NCBI GenBank assembly: GCA_947629645.1
Contig: CANREV010000001.1
Span: forward strand, 104,770 to 168,769
Source: an uncultured Acetatifactor sp.
Lineage (GTDB): Bacteria > Bacillota > Clostridia > Lachnospirales > Lachnospiraceae
DNA: 64,000 nt
Direction of reading: 5' to 3'
The notes under the pieces were generated by a model, which was not told the DNA's origin, did not search any database, and saw nothing but the letters and a program-made list of their open reading frames with translations. A program made the translations under genes and the position numbers. Numbering within the stretch: position 1 is the first letter of the stretch; every line of letters begins with the position of its first letter. Below, in pieces: positions 48,957 to 57,689 of this stretch.

Positions 48957-49655
48957 TCAGATCTTTGCGATCATGTCTTCCACCAGAGCCGCGGAATGCA
49001 GCGCAGCGGCTTTCTCAAAGGTAGGATAATCCATTTCCGCGCTGTCATCGGCCTTGTCGGAGATGGCCCGGATGATCACGAAAGGAATCTGGTTTAAGTA
49101 TGCGCCGTGGGCGATGGACGCGCCCTCCATTTCCGCGCAGTCGCCCTGATAGTTTGCGATCAGATTTTGTTTTACTTCTTTGCTGGAGATGAACTGGTCT
49201 CCGCTGACCACACGGCCGATCACCGCGTGACAATCGGGATTCACCTTCTCGCAGGAAGCCTTGGCCAGCTGTACCAGACGCTCGTTAGCTGGGAACTCCC
49301 GCACGCCCAGCTGGGGAACCTCCCCCGGTTTGTAGCCGAAAATCGTGACGTCCACATCATGGTGCAGGGCGTCCTTTGAGATCAGGATATCGCCGATATC
49401 AAGGGACGTGTTTAAGGAACCGGCTACGCCGGTATTGATAATGTGAGTGACCTGAAAAACATCCGCCAGGATCTGTACGCAGAGAGCGGCGTTTACCTTG
49501 CCTACGCCGCTTCGCACGATGACGGCGGACGCGCCGTTGAGCGTGCCCTCGTAAAATTCCATTCCGGCTTTTTTGATGATCTGGGAAACTGTCATTTTAG
49601 ACTTTAAAGTTTCCACTTCCAGTTCCATAGCTCCGATAATGCCTGTTTTGCTCAT
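48957..49655 (-). CDS. mtnN: 5'-methylthioadenosine/S-adenosylhomocysteine nucleosidase
   Basis: 232 residues, the family norm. GIIGAMELEVE at the start, INTGVAGSLN, the EMEGASIAHGAY catalytic stretch and the ISDKADDSAEMDY segment near the end are all MtnN marks. It splits SAH to S-ribosylhomocysteine and adenine, the substrate for LuxS. TTGGAG precedes ATG 49655; the longer frame upstream is unsupported. It follows luxS by 122 bases on the same strand and ends at a terminator. Confidence 0.94.
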   Translation of the reverse strand: MSKTGIIGAMELEVETLKSKMTVSQIIKKAGMEFYEGTLNGASAVIVRSGVGKVNAALCVQILADVFQVTHIINTGVAGSLNTSLDIGDILISKDALHHDVDVTIFGYKPGEVPQLGVREFPANERLVQLAKASCEKVNPDCHAVIGRVVSGDQFISSKEVKQNLIANYQGDCAEMEGASIAHGAYLNQIPFVIIRAISDKADDSAEMDYPTFEKAAALHSAALVEDMIAKI

Positions 49656-49777
49656 TTTGTTCTCCAATCTGTCAGGCCGCAGGGAAGATGAACCCTGTCG
49701 GCAAATTCGATATTTGCATCGTTTAGCCCGTCCGGTCGGGAATCCGTCTGCCCGTCCGTTTGGTATCATGACGACTT

Positions 49778-50257
49778 TTATTCCGGATAAATCAATCTGC
49801 TGTCGTCAATGTGGGAAAGAACATTATCCAGGTATTTTTTCGCCAGATAATTCGCCATGGGCAGATTCATATCCAGATAATTTCCGCAGTCTTTCGGAGC
49901 CGCGCCGGGAACTTCGCCTTTGAAATCCCGGATAAACCCGAACATTTCCACCATCAGAGGAACAATGTCCCTCGATGAGTAATCGCCCGCCAGTAAAAGA
50001 TAAAATCCGGTACGGCACCCCATGGGCCCGAAGTAGATGGTTTTGTCTTTATAGACAGGGTGATTTCTCAGAAAAGTCGCGCCCAGATGTTCAATCGTAT
50101 GTACCTCGGCGGTGTTCATGACGGGCTCCTCATTGGGGCTCGTCATGCGAAGGTCGAAAGTGGTGATGATCTCCGCGCCTACCGTGTCTTTGCGGGATAC
50201 ATATACACCGGGCTGTAATTTAATGTGATCGATGGTGAAACTTGCGATTTTTTCCAT
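49778..50257 (-). CDS. luxS: S-ribosylhomocysteine lyase (AI-2 synthase)
   Basis: 159 residues. The zinc site HTIEHLGATF and the Cys in CGNYLDMN are present. It turns S-ribosylhomocysteine into homocysteine and DPD, the precursor of AI-2. GGAAGGTGA precedes ATG 50257. The luxS-mtnN pair makes a complete SAH recycling path. It lies 73 bases downstream of an EAL-domain gene on the same strand without a strong terminator between them. Confidence 0.95.
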   Translation of the reverse strand: MEKIASFTIDHIKLQPGVYVSRKDTVGAEIITTFDLRMTSPNEEPVMNTAEVHTIEHLGATFLRNHPVYKDKTIYFGPMGCRTGFYLLLAGDYSSRDIVPLMVEMFGFIRDFKGEVPGAAPKDCGNYLDMNLPMANYLAKKYLDNVLSHIDDSRLIYPE

Positions 50258-50330
50258 GATATTTTCACCTTCCCTTATCATGATATTATTTTTTTAAAAG
50301 ATAAACATTTATCTGCAATCCGCACGGTTA

Positions 50331-52010
50331 TCACGCCTGAAGCTGCGCCAGCCGCTCCTCAAAGACGTTTTTGGGCAGGGGCTGGTCGAAACAGAAGCCC
50401 TGCGCCAGAAAGCAGTTATTTTCCTTTAACAGTTTGACATGTTCCAATGTTTCCACGCCCTCTACAATGGAGGAGATACCCATCTCTTGGGACATGGCGA
50501 TGATATGCTTGAGCATGACGCGGTTTTGTTCCGGCGCGTCCCTGTTATTTTCCAGAAAGCTCTTGTCGATCTTTACCACGTTCCAGGGCAGTTCCCTCAC
50601 CAGATTTAAGGAGGAATACCCTGTTCCGAAATCGTCCACCGCTGTGTCAATGCCGTGCTCCTGTAAGCCGAAAACGATTTCCTTGAGGTCTTTAAAGCTG
50701 ACATCGGTTGTTGTCTCGGTCAGTTCGATTTCAATATATTTGTGTGGTACGTTGTATTTGTCGATGATGCTTAAGAGGTTGGTCAGCAGATTCATATTTC
50801 CAAAATGGCACCGGGATAAATTCACAGATACCTTTACCACATCGCGTCCCTCATCGAGCCAGCTTCGGATATCGCGGCATACATGCTCCAGCATGTAAAA
50901 ATCCAGAGCGCAGATCGCACGGTTCTGCTCCAATACGGGGATAAATTTACCGGGAGGAATGAGTTCCCCGTTGTGATACCAGCGGCACAAAGCCTCTGCG
51001 CCAACCAGCTGATAATTTTTCAGGTTTACCTTAGGCTGATAGTAAACAAGAAATTCTTCCTTTTCAAGAGCCTCCGGAAAGAGATTCTGTACCATTGTGA
51101 TCTCCCGGATGTGCTCTCTCAGTTCTTCATCATAGAAAATGTAAGGTTCTTTGTCAAGATCTTTCGCCACATTGTAGGCCATGCTGACGCAGTCCACGAT
51201 GGACGATGAAGAATCGCAGCTGTCCGGTATGTTATAAAATCCCGCGGAAGCGGTGACCATCACTCTGGTACGCACGGGAGTATCCACGGAAATTTCCGTT
51301 CCTTTTAAAAATTTCAATATACTGTCGGTATGTTCCTTATAAAAAATCGCGATAAAATTATCCCCGCCGATCCGGCAGACCATCTCTTCCTCTTCATCTG
51401 TGAACAAACTGCACAACTGCTGCACGAATATGTTCATGATGTGGCTGCCGCATTCTCTTCCCACCTGCTGATTAATGTTGGAGAAACGTCTCAGATTAAA
51501 ATAGCAGGCGGTAAAACGGCCGATCCGGTTGCGGGATATGAGACCGTCTGCATATTGGGTGAAATAAGTCAGATTGTGGATCGAAAGGTCACGATCGTAA
51601 AAAGTCAGATACTCTGCCATTTTCATGACGCGGGCACGACCGTTATAGACAAAAAGCATCTTGGCAAGGACCCCGATTTTTTCGATCTCCTGTTCAGACC
51701 AGTCCGGATCACCCGTTTTCTGATGGATAGAATAAACCACCAGGTTTCCGTTTTCCATTGATTCACGCTGATAATGGAAGCGATCCATATCCGGATCGCC
51801 GTTTCGGTACAGGCATAACCTGTTCCCCTCTCCACGGTGCTCGTTTTCAGGCGTCCTGTAGAAAGTCACATTGATCATAGCTATGCGCAGCAGGGAACCG
51901 ATCTTTTCGATGGCATTCTGACAGTCAGGATCATCCTCTCCGCGCAGTTTTTCCATTTTGAGTAGAAAGTCGTCTATAGCTTCTGCATATAGCGCTGCAT
52001 TCACTTCCAT
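50331..52010 (-). CDS. degenerate-GGDEF/EAL c-di-GMP phosphodiesterase
   Basis: 559 residues. An N-terminal region of about 130 residues with no clear domain is followed by a GGDEF fold whose signature reads GGDNF, so cyclase activity is unlikely. The EAL domain has AEALCRW, IEIELTETT, DDFGTGYSSL, KIDKSF and SIVEGVET, all needed for hydrolysis of c-di-GMP, so it should be active. No receiver domain or membrane helix is seen. It follows the PocR-domain gene by 25 bases and shares its strand, so the two are probably one unit. Confidence 0.88.
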   Translation of the reverse strand: MEVNAALYAEAIDDFLLKMEKLRGEDDPDCQNAIEKIGSLLRIAMINVTFYRTPENEHRGEGNRLCLYRNGDPDMDRFHYQRESMENGNLVVYSIHQKTGDPDWSEQEIEKIGVLAKMLFVYNGRARVMKMAEYLTFYDRDLSIHNLTYFTQYADGLISRNRIGRFTACYFNLRRFSNINQQVGRECGSHIMNIFVQQLCSLFTDEEEEMVCRIGGDNFIAIFYKEHTDSILKFLKGTEISVDTPVRTRVMVTASAGFYNIPDSCDSSSSIVDCVSMAYNVAKDLDKEPYIFYDEELREHIREITMVQNLFPEALEKEEFLVYYQPKVNLKNYQLVGAEALCRWYHNGELIPPGKFIPVLEQNRAICALDFYMLEHVCRDIRSWLDEGRDVVKVSVNLSRCHFGNMNLLTNLLSIIDKYNVPHKYIEIELTETTTDVSFKDLKEIVFGLQEHGIDTAVDDFGTGYSSLNLVRELPWNVVKIDKSFLENNRDAPEQNRVMLKHIIAMSQEMGISSIVEGVETLEHVKLLKENNCFLAQGFCFDQPLPKNVFEERLAQLQA

Positions 52011-52035
52011 ATGACATGCCCTTTCTTTGCCGGGA

Positions 52036-53295
52036 TTATACTTTTTCCGCAGGCAGCTGTGGTATTTCTATAGTATAGGTCGTCCCAACGGATTTGATAC
52101 TTGTTATTTTTACGGAACCGGACATCTGCCGGATCAAAAGTCCGATGATGGAGAGGCCGATGCCCTCCGCCTCCATTTTCCGGATCAGCTGAAAGTCATT
52201 GCTTACGAGATAGTGATTGGCATTTGCCAGAGCCTCCTCTGTCATGCCATCGCCATTGTCGTATACCTCAATGATGAGAAGTTCTGCGTAGGAGGAAGCC
52301 TTGCATCGCGCAGACACCGTAATCTCAGAGGTGTTGGGAAAGTTGATGGCGTTGCTCAATACTTTGGTAAGAATCTGTCCGATTCGTCCCTCATCTCCTA
52401 AAAGATAGGAGGGAACCGTATCATCAACCTGAATGTGGATAGGAATGTCTTCCGCCTGAAGATATTTCTGTACCCTGTCGCAAATGTTTGCTATCAGCGC
52501 CGCGGGGTCGTATTCTGTTTCGCAAAGATCCGTTTCGCCATCGTTCATGCGGGCAAAATCCACAGTATCGCTCAACGTGGAAAGAAGCTCCGTGCCTCTG
52601 ACCACGATATCCTTCAGCGTGTCCGTCATGGAAGTGTGATCCTGATTTTCCACAGCCTGTTTCGCAGCCGCGATCCAGTAGGTCATGTTCCGCTGTATAT
52701 TTTCGTTCATATCCATGATAAACGCGGTCTGGGAATGAGCCGCCCGCTCCAGTTTCCTGCTGTTCTGGAGAGCCAGGAAATTCCTGTATGCCATGTCGGA
52801 GAGAGCGGAGCCGACCTCCATCAGAAGCTGAGCCGCCCGCTTCACATCCGCAAGATCGCGGTGGGGCACTTTTTTAGCGGCGGCCACATAAATATCCGGG
52901 TCTATGCCCAGTTCCCGCGCGGTATTGCGAAACCCATCCTCGTTGAGATCGTCCGTCAGGACCTGCCCCCCGATGATACTGCCGATGTAAGTATCCTCCA
53001 GCATGATAGGCGCGGCAAAATCCACCAGTCCGGCATGGCAATGATATACGACAGGCTTTCCGTTTTCAAGCGTTTCGAGCGCGCCCTGCTTGTCGCAGGC
53101 GTTGCAGCGGGTACAGCCCAGGCCGGATTTCCTTGTAAGATTCATGCAAAAATCAGTGAAACCGCTTCCCTCCGTGACAGGAATGCCGTTTTCATCCGCG
53201 ATCAGGCTTGCTATTCCGATGTAAGAAGACAGGCTGTCCTGTATTTTCTGGAGGACCGCAGTATCCAGCAGATCTTGTAATTTTACGTTTTGCAT
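52036..53295 (-). CDS. PocR-domain sensor with a kinase-like ATPase but no phospho-acceptor His
   Basis: 419 residues. The first about 170 resemble a PocR ligand-binding domain (LLDTAVLQKIQDSLSSYIG, with the cysteine run CTRCNACDKQG), which in other proteins senses small carbon metabolites. A dimerisation-like helix follows, where the usual SHEIR box reads NENIQ (the His position is Glu, about residue 198). The C-terminal HATPase_c looks intact: LSNAINFPN, DNGDGM and GIGLSII. It is cytoplasmic by sequence. GGGAG eight bases before ATG 53295 decides the start. Its own promoter lies at 53318-53346. It probably acts through ATP binding or partner docking, perhaps on the EAL protein made from the next gene. 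Confidence 0.78.
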   Translation of the reverse strand: MQNVKLQDLLDTAVLQKIQDSLSSYIGIASLIADENGIPVTEGSGFTDFCMNLTRKSGLGCTRCNACDKQGALETLENGKPVVYHCHAGLVDFAAPIMLEDTYIGSIIGGQVLTDDLNEDGFRNTARELGIDPDIYVAAAKKVPHRDLADVKRAAQLLMEVGSALSDMAYRNFLALQNSRKLERAAHSQTAFIMDMNENIQRNMTYWIAAAKQAVENQDHTSMTDTLKDIVVRGTELLSTLSDTVDFARMNDGETDLCETEYDPAALIANICDRVQKYLQAEDIPIHIQVDDTVPSYLLGDEGRIGQILTKVLSNAINFPNTSEITVSARCKASSYAELLIIEVYDNGDGMTEEALANANHYLVSNDFQLIRKMEAEGIGLSIIGLLIRQMSGSVKITSIKSVGTTYTIEIPQLPAEKV

Positions 53296-53317
53296 AGCAT
53301 ATACTCCCAATAATCTA

Positions 53318-53346
53318 ATTTTATTTTTTTAGAGGTGGATTGTCAA
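53318..53346 (-). promoter_or_regulatory. promoter of the PocR-EAL unit
   Basis: On the minus strand TTGACA (53346-53341) and TAAAAT (53323-53318) lie 17 bases apart. Confidence 0.75.
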
Positions 53347-53376
53347 GGTTTGGCAGGAAAAATTTCAGAAAAATGC

Positions 53377-53404
53377 TTGACACAGACGGAAATGTTACTA
53401 CAAT
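53377..53404 (+). promoter_or_regulatory. promoter of the HMA-domain gene
   Basis: TTGACA at 53377-53382 and TACAAT at 53399-53404 with a 16-base spacer. Divergent from the PocR promoter. Confidence 0.7.
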
Positions 53405-53410
53405 TGTAGT
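53397..53410 (+). promoter_or_regulatory. cop-box-like (CopY/BlaI-type) operator over the -10 box
   Basis: ACTACAATTGTAGT is a perfect 14-base palindrome with the TACANNTGTA core of CopY and BlaI/MecI family operators. It covers the -10 of the HMA gene. A second palindrome, TAGTTA-GGCA-TAACTA, follows at 53407-53422. No copY gene is in the window. Confidence 0.6.
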
Positions 53411-53519
53411 TAGGCATAACTAATCACACTATATCATGTAGCGGCGCATTTATCGTGAAAAACGGGAGTATCTTTCCCGCAGGAATCGGCGTAAGTGCGG
53501 CGCGGAAACGGAGAAAAAG

Positions 53520-53888
53520 ATGGCAACGGTTATTATTTGCGTTATTCTGGCGCTGATCTGTATCCTGGGGATCAGGAGCTATGTAAAAAAATTATCACAG
53601 GGCTGCTGCGGGAGTAGTACGGACAAGGTGAAACGGCAAAAGCCAAAGGACGATGATCTGTCCCATTATCCTTATGCCTACCGGATTACGATAGACGGCA
53701 TGACCTGTAAAAATTGCGCCGCAAGGATCGAAAACGCTTTTAACGGCACCGGCCGATATTACGCGGCGGTGGATTTGAATAAAAAGAGCGGCCTCATCAG
53801 GGCAAAGGAGGAGACCCAGGAGGCGCAGCTTCGGATGATCGTGGCAAAATGCGGCTACAGCGTGGTAAATTGCCAAGAGGAAAAGTAA
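53520..53888 (+). CDS. small membrane-anchored HMA metal-binding protein
   Basis: 122 residues. One membrane helix at about 3-19 is followed by a QGCCGSS patch, then an HMA domain with GMTCKNCAARIENAF carrying the CxxC metal site, as in CopZ-like chaperones and P-type ATPase tails. A free-standing membrane-anchored HMA is less usual. It likely binds copper or a like metal at the membrane. GGAGA precedes ATG 53520. The cop-box-like operator upstream supports a copper link; a FeoB-associated role is the alternative. Confidence 0.75.
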   Translation: MATVIICVILALICILGIRSYVKKLSQGCCGSSTDKVKRQKPKDDDLSHYPYAYRITIDGMTCKNCAARIENAFNGTGRYYAAVDLNKKSGLIRAKEETQEAQLRMIVAKCGYSVVNCQEEK

Positions 53889-53974
53889 TACGGGAGGAAA
53901 AGTAATAAAGGAAGGGCAATACGCTGCGATAAAATGAACGGTTGCGATCAAATAAATTTTGTCAGAGAATCTTC

Positions 53975-54002
53975 TTGACAAACAGGCAAAAATCTATATA
54001 AT
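53975..54002 (+). promoter_or_regulatory. promoter of the perR-like gene
   Basis: TTGACA at 53975-53980 and TATAAT at 53997-54002, spacer 16. Confidence 0.75.
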
Positions 54003-54008
54003 GAAAAT

Positions 54009-54021
54009 AGTAACAGTTACT
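54009..54021 (+). promoter_or_regulatory. palindromic operator candidate at the perR-like promoter
   Basis: AGTAAC-A-GTTACT, a perfect inverted repeat around one base, lies at the expected transcription start. It suggests autoregulation by the Fur-family protein, though it is not the classical PerR box. Confidence 0.45.
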
Positions 54022-54041
54022 TTTTTCGGGAAGGAGTTGTT

Positions 54042-54449
54042 ATGGCTGCTTTAAAATACAGCAGACAGCGGGAAATGATTAAAGCGTTTCTGATGAGCAG
54101 GAAAGATCACCCCACTGCTGATATGGTTTACATGAACGTTCGTAAACAACAGCCAAATATCAGCCTTGGCACCGTGTACCGCGATCTGACGCAGCTGGCG
54201 GATCTGGGTGAGATTCGGAGGCTGCGGATTGGCAACGGAGCGGATCGTTTTGACGCCGATACCTCGCCTCATTATCATTTTGTGTGTGAACGGTGCAAAA
54301 GCGTGACTGATCTTAAGATGGAAAGCATTGAATCCATTCTGGAGACTGCCGACGCAAATTTTGACGGGCGCATCGAAGGCCATGTAACGTATTTTTACGG
54401 GATTTGCGGATGCTGCGCCGCTGAAAGGGACTGCGTTTCCGAGTCCTAA
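54042..54449 (+). CDS. perR: Fur-family regulator, PerR-like
   Basis: 135 residues. A winged helix (residues about 5-85) with NISLGTVYRDLTQLADLG is followed by the metal domain, RFDADTSPHYHFVCERC, then VTDL and CGCC. The HYH and Asp positions fit the PerR-type metal site; the two CxxC pairs should hold structural zinc. PerR represses peroxide defence genes until Fe-driven oxidation of its His residues. The rubrerythrin gene follows 47 bases later with no promoter seen, so the two probably form one regulated unit. Fur or Zur identity cannot be excluded. Confidence 0.85.
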   Translation: MAALKYSRQREMIKAFLMSRKDHPTADMVYMNVRKQQPNISLGTVYRDLTQLADLGEIRRLRIGNGADRFDADTSPHYHFVCERCKSVTDLKMESIESILETADANFDGRIEGHVTYFYGICGCCAAERDCVSES

Positions 54450-54496
54450 GGACAAGGAAATTATTAAAAATATTAAAAAATAAGGAGAAAAAAGGT

Positions 54497-55081
54497 ATGA
54501 AGTTTGTATGTCAGGTATGTGGTTATGTTTACGAAGGAGATTCCGCGCCCGCTGAATGCCCTGTCTGCCATGTGGGAAGCGACAAATTTAAGGCTGTGGA
54601 GGGCGAGATGACTCTTGCCGCCGAGCATGAGTTCGGCGTTTACGGCGCTACCGTAAAGAACAACCCCGAGATCAGCGAGGAAGATAAGAAATTTATCTTC
54701 GAGCAGCTGAAGGCAAACTTTGAGGGAGAGTGTTCCGAAGTCGGCATGTATCTTTGCATGGCCCGTATCGCTCACCGCGAGGGATATCCGGAGATCGGAC
54801 TTTACTGGGAGAAGGCTGCCTATGAGGAAGCGGAACACGCTGCAAAATTCGCGGAGCTTCTGGGTTCCGATCTGGAGAAGAATATGACGGCGTCCACCAA
54901 GCAGAATCTTGCATGGAGAGTAGATTGCGAATTCGGCGCAACCTCCGGTAAGACCGATCTGGCTAAGTGCGCTAAGAAAAATAATCTGGATGCCATTCAT
55001 GACACCGTACATGAGATGGCAAGGGATGAGGCGAGACACGGCAAGGCATTGAAGGGATTGCTGGAGAGATACTTTGGTTAA
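54497..55081 (+). CDS. rubrerythrin with N-terminal rubredoxin domain (reverse rubrerythrin)
   Basis: 194 residues. The rubredoxin-type iron site is at the start (CQVCGYVYEG and CPVCHVG), ahead of the di-iron four-helix bundle with ECSEVGMY, EEAEHAAKF and DEARHGKAL. In classical rubrerythrins the rubredoxin is at the end; this order is that of the clostridial reverse rubrerythrins, which act as NADH-linked peroxide and oxygen reductases. AAGGAG precedes the ATG. Position after the PerR-like gene fits oxidative stress defence in an anaerobe. Confidence 0.92.
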   Translation: MKFVCQVCGYVYEGDSAPAECPVCHVGSDKFKAVEGEMTLAAEHEFGVYGATVKNNPEISEEDKKFIFEQLKANFEGECSEVGMYLCMARIAHREGYPEIGLYWEKAAYEEAEHAAKFAELLGSDLEKNMTASTKQNLAWRVDCEFGATSGKTDLAKCAKKNNLDAIHDTVHEMARDEARHGKALKGLLERYFG

Positions 55082-55096
55082 TCAGAACTTACATAT

Positions 55097-55152
55097 AAAA
55101 GAGGGTATCCCTCAAGTCATTTCAAATGACTTTTGGGACACCCTCTTTTTTT
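55097..55152 (+). terminator. terminator after rubrerythrin
   Basis: A long imperfect hairpin: AAAAGAGGGT at 55097 pairs with ACCCTCTTTT near 55139-55148, with an inner AGTCATTT/AAATGACT arm, then a T run. Confidence 0.8.
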
Positions 55153-55284
55153 GCACAACTCAGTCTGGTCCTGCTTTCTCGTCAGGAATTTTATAATTTT
55201 TTTAGGATATTATTTTACAGAGTTTACACATTACCCGCAGGAATATGTTATACTCTTCTATAAGATAAGGACAGGGGGATCGTC

Positions 55285-56760
55285 ATGAAGTTTAAGACAC
55301 AGCTGTATGTCACGTTTACCACTATCGTGGTACTGCCGCTGGCGTTGACGGCGTTAGCTTTTTGCGGGATTGGAATGTATCTGACGCATGTGCAGAAAGG
55401 CCTGTCTTTTGCGGAAGATGGCCCTGTCGATGTCACCCAGAAAATGCAGGAGATAGTGGAAAATACGGACGAGACGTATTATCTGCTTAAAAAGCAGGCT
55501 CTGGAGGATCCCGCCAGGCTGACGGACAGGGATTATCTGGATGAAATCAGCGCGAATATTGCAAATAACTCCACTTATATCATAGTCAGGAAGGGCGAGG
55601 AACTTTACTATACCAATAATAAAGAGGCCGCGGATATCATTTTCTCCAAGCTCTCCCAACATGAGATCGGAGATCTGTCGGAGAACACGGGGCTGTATTT
55701 TGATGAATACAACAAGTACCTGAAGCAGGTTAATTTTATGTTTCCGGACGGCAGTTCAGGCAGCGTATTTGTGGTGACAAAAGCGACTTCCCTGATCTCC
55801 CGGCATCTTCTGGTGGATATGTTTGTGGCGATCCTGGTAATTCTGATTTTTACCAGCCTGATGCTGACCCGCTGGATTTACAGGAGCGTGTTTCGGCCCA
55901 TCAATGAATTGAACACCGCCATGCGCCATATCAAAGAAGGAAATTTTGAGTATACTCTTCAGGTGGATGGAAAAGGCGAGATCGGAGATTTGTACCGTGA
56001 TTATGAGGATATGCGCCTCAGACTGAAAGAGTCGGCGGAAGAAAAGCAGGAGCATGAGAAACAGAACCGCGAATTGATCAGCAATATCTCCCATGACCTC
56101 AAGACGCCTATCACGGCCATCAAAGGTTATGTGGAGGGTATTATGGATGGTGTGGCGGATACCCCCGAGAAGATGGATAAATATATTAAAACCATCTACA
56201 ATAAGGCAAACGATATGGATAAACTGATCAATGAGCTGACAGTTTATTCCGGCATTGACAATAACCGCATCCCTTACAATTTTCACCGCATCAATGTGGC
56301 GGACTATTTCGGCGACTGTGTGGAGGAAGTAGGCATGGATCTGGAGCAGCGGGGCATAAAGCTGAACTATTCCAATCTGGTACAGCCTGACACGGTGGTG
56401 ATCGCTGATCCGGAACAGATGAAGAAAGTCATCAACAACATTATCAGCAACAGTGTAAAATATATGAACAAACCGAAAGGAGTCATTGATATCCGTATTT
56501 TGGATGAAGTGGATTCCATTCATGTGGAGATCGAGGATAACGGAAAGGGGATTGCCCAGAAAGATCTGGGAAAAATATTTGAGAGATTTTACCGTACTGA
56601 CGCTTCCCGCAATTCCGCTCAGGGGGGAAGCGGTATCGGCCTTTCCATCGTAAAGAAGATCATCGAAGACCATGGCGGATATATCTGGGCTACCAGTAAG
56701 GAGGACGAGGGAACCTGTATGCACTTTGTGCTTCGGAAATACATTGAACTGCCAAGTTAG
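55285..56760 (+). CDS. membrane sensor histidine kinase
   Basis: 491 residues. Two membrane helices (about 8-34 and 173-192) flank an outer sensing region, followed by a HAMP linker, the ISHDLKTPI box with phospho-acceptor H270, and an ATPase domain with NIISNSVKYM, EDNGKGI and GSGIGLSI. AGGGGGA precedes ATG 55285. A possible promoter lies near 55224-55254. The kinase precedes its regulator by 165 bases, the reverse of the usual regulator-kinase order. Confidence 0.93.
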   Translation: MKFKTQLYVTFTTIVVLPLALTALAFCGIGMYLTHVQKGLSFAEDGPVDVTQKMQEIVENTDETYYLLKKQALEDPARLTDRDYLDEISANIANNSTYIIVRKGEELYYTNNKEAADIIFSKLSQHEIGDLSENTGLYFDEYNKYLKQVNFMFPDGSSGSVFVVTKATSLISRHLLVDMFVAILVILIFTSLMLTRWIYRSVFRPINELNTAMRHIKEGNFEYTLQVDGKGEIGDLYRDYEDMRLRLKESAEEKQEHEKQNRELISNISHDLKTPITAIKGYVEGIMDGVADTPEKMDKYIKTIYNKANDMDKLINELTVYSGIDNNRIPYNFHRINVADYFGDCVEEVGMDLEQRGIKLNYSNLVQPDTVVIADPEQMKKVINNIISNSVKYMNKPKGVIDIRILDEVDSIHVEIEDNGKGIAQKDLGKIFERFYRTDASRNSAQGGSGIGLSIVKKIIEDHGGYIWATSKEDEGTCMHFVLRKYIELPS

Positions 56761-56925
56761 GGCCTGTGAAAGCGGTATAGCGGTATCGGCCGTCAGCGGA
56801 AAAGCTTTCGGATATCCGCAAAAGCCCGGCTGGAAGTGACAGCTATGTCGGATTTTTGTAAAATCTGTGCGACAATACAGGTTTTGTAAACGCCAAAAAG
56901 GATTTCAGCGAAAGGAATGAAAAGT

Positions 56926-57618
56926 ATGAGCAAAATATTGATCATTGAAGACGAGGTTGCCATTGCGGATCTGGAGAAGGATTATCTGGAACTTTCGGAT
57001 TTTCAGGTGGATATCCGAAACAGCGGCGATGAGGGGCTGGCGGCGGCGCTGGAAGGAGAGTACGATCTGGTGATTCTGGATCTTATGCTGCCCGGCATAG
57101 ATGGATTTGAAGTGTGCCGGAAGATCCGCGAGGAAAAAAATATTCCCATCCTTATGGTTTCCGCAAAGAAAGACGACATTGACAAAATCAGAGGCCTGGG
57201 ACTGGGCGCGGACGATTATATGACGAAACCTTTCAGCCCCAGCGAGCTGGTGGCGAGAGTGAAAGCGCATATGGCCAGATATGAGAGGCTGGTGGGCGCC
57301 AACATGAAGCCTCAGAACGATATTGTAGAAATCCGCGGTATCCGCATTGATAAGACTGCCCGCCGTGTCTATGTGGACGGCGTGGAAAAGACGTTTACCA
57401 CCAAGGAATTTGATCTCCTGACTTTCCTTGCGGAGAATCCCAACCATGTCTTTACTAAGGAAGAACTGTTCAGGGAGATCTGGGATATGGATTCCATCGG
57501 AGATATCGCTACCGTCACGGTGCATATTAAAAAGATCCGCGAGAAGATCGAGGCCGACACCGCAAAGCCTCAATATATCGAAACGATCTGGGGCGTGGGG
57601 TATCGGTTTAAGGTATAA
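56926..57618 (+). CDS. OmpR/PhoB-family response regulator
   Basis: 230 residues. Receiver with EDE at 8-10, D52 in ILDLMLPG and a later MTKPFS lysine, then a winged helix with FTTKEFDLLTFL and TVHIKKIREKI. ATG 56926 has AAAGGA at the normal distance; ATG 56917 is too close to it. It is the likely partner of the kinase just upstream. Target genes unknown. Confidence 0.92.
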   Translation: MSKILIIEDEVAIADLEKDYLELSDFQVDIRNSGDEGLAAALEGEYDLVILDLMLPGIDGFEVCRKIREEKNIPILMVSAKKDDIDKIRGLGLGADDYMTKPFSPSELVARVKAHMARYERLVGANMKPQNDIVEIRGIRIDKTARRVYVDGVEKTFTTKEFDLLTFLAENPNHVFTKEELFREIWDMDSIGDIATVTVHIKKIREKIEADTAKPQYIETIWGVGYRFKV

Positions 57619-57689
57619 AATTTCTGAGTACACTTACCTACATGCGCAATAAGCCTGACTGACGGCGGAAAATATGAGGAGGAATGCCA

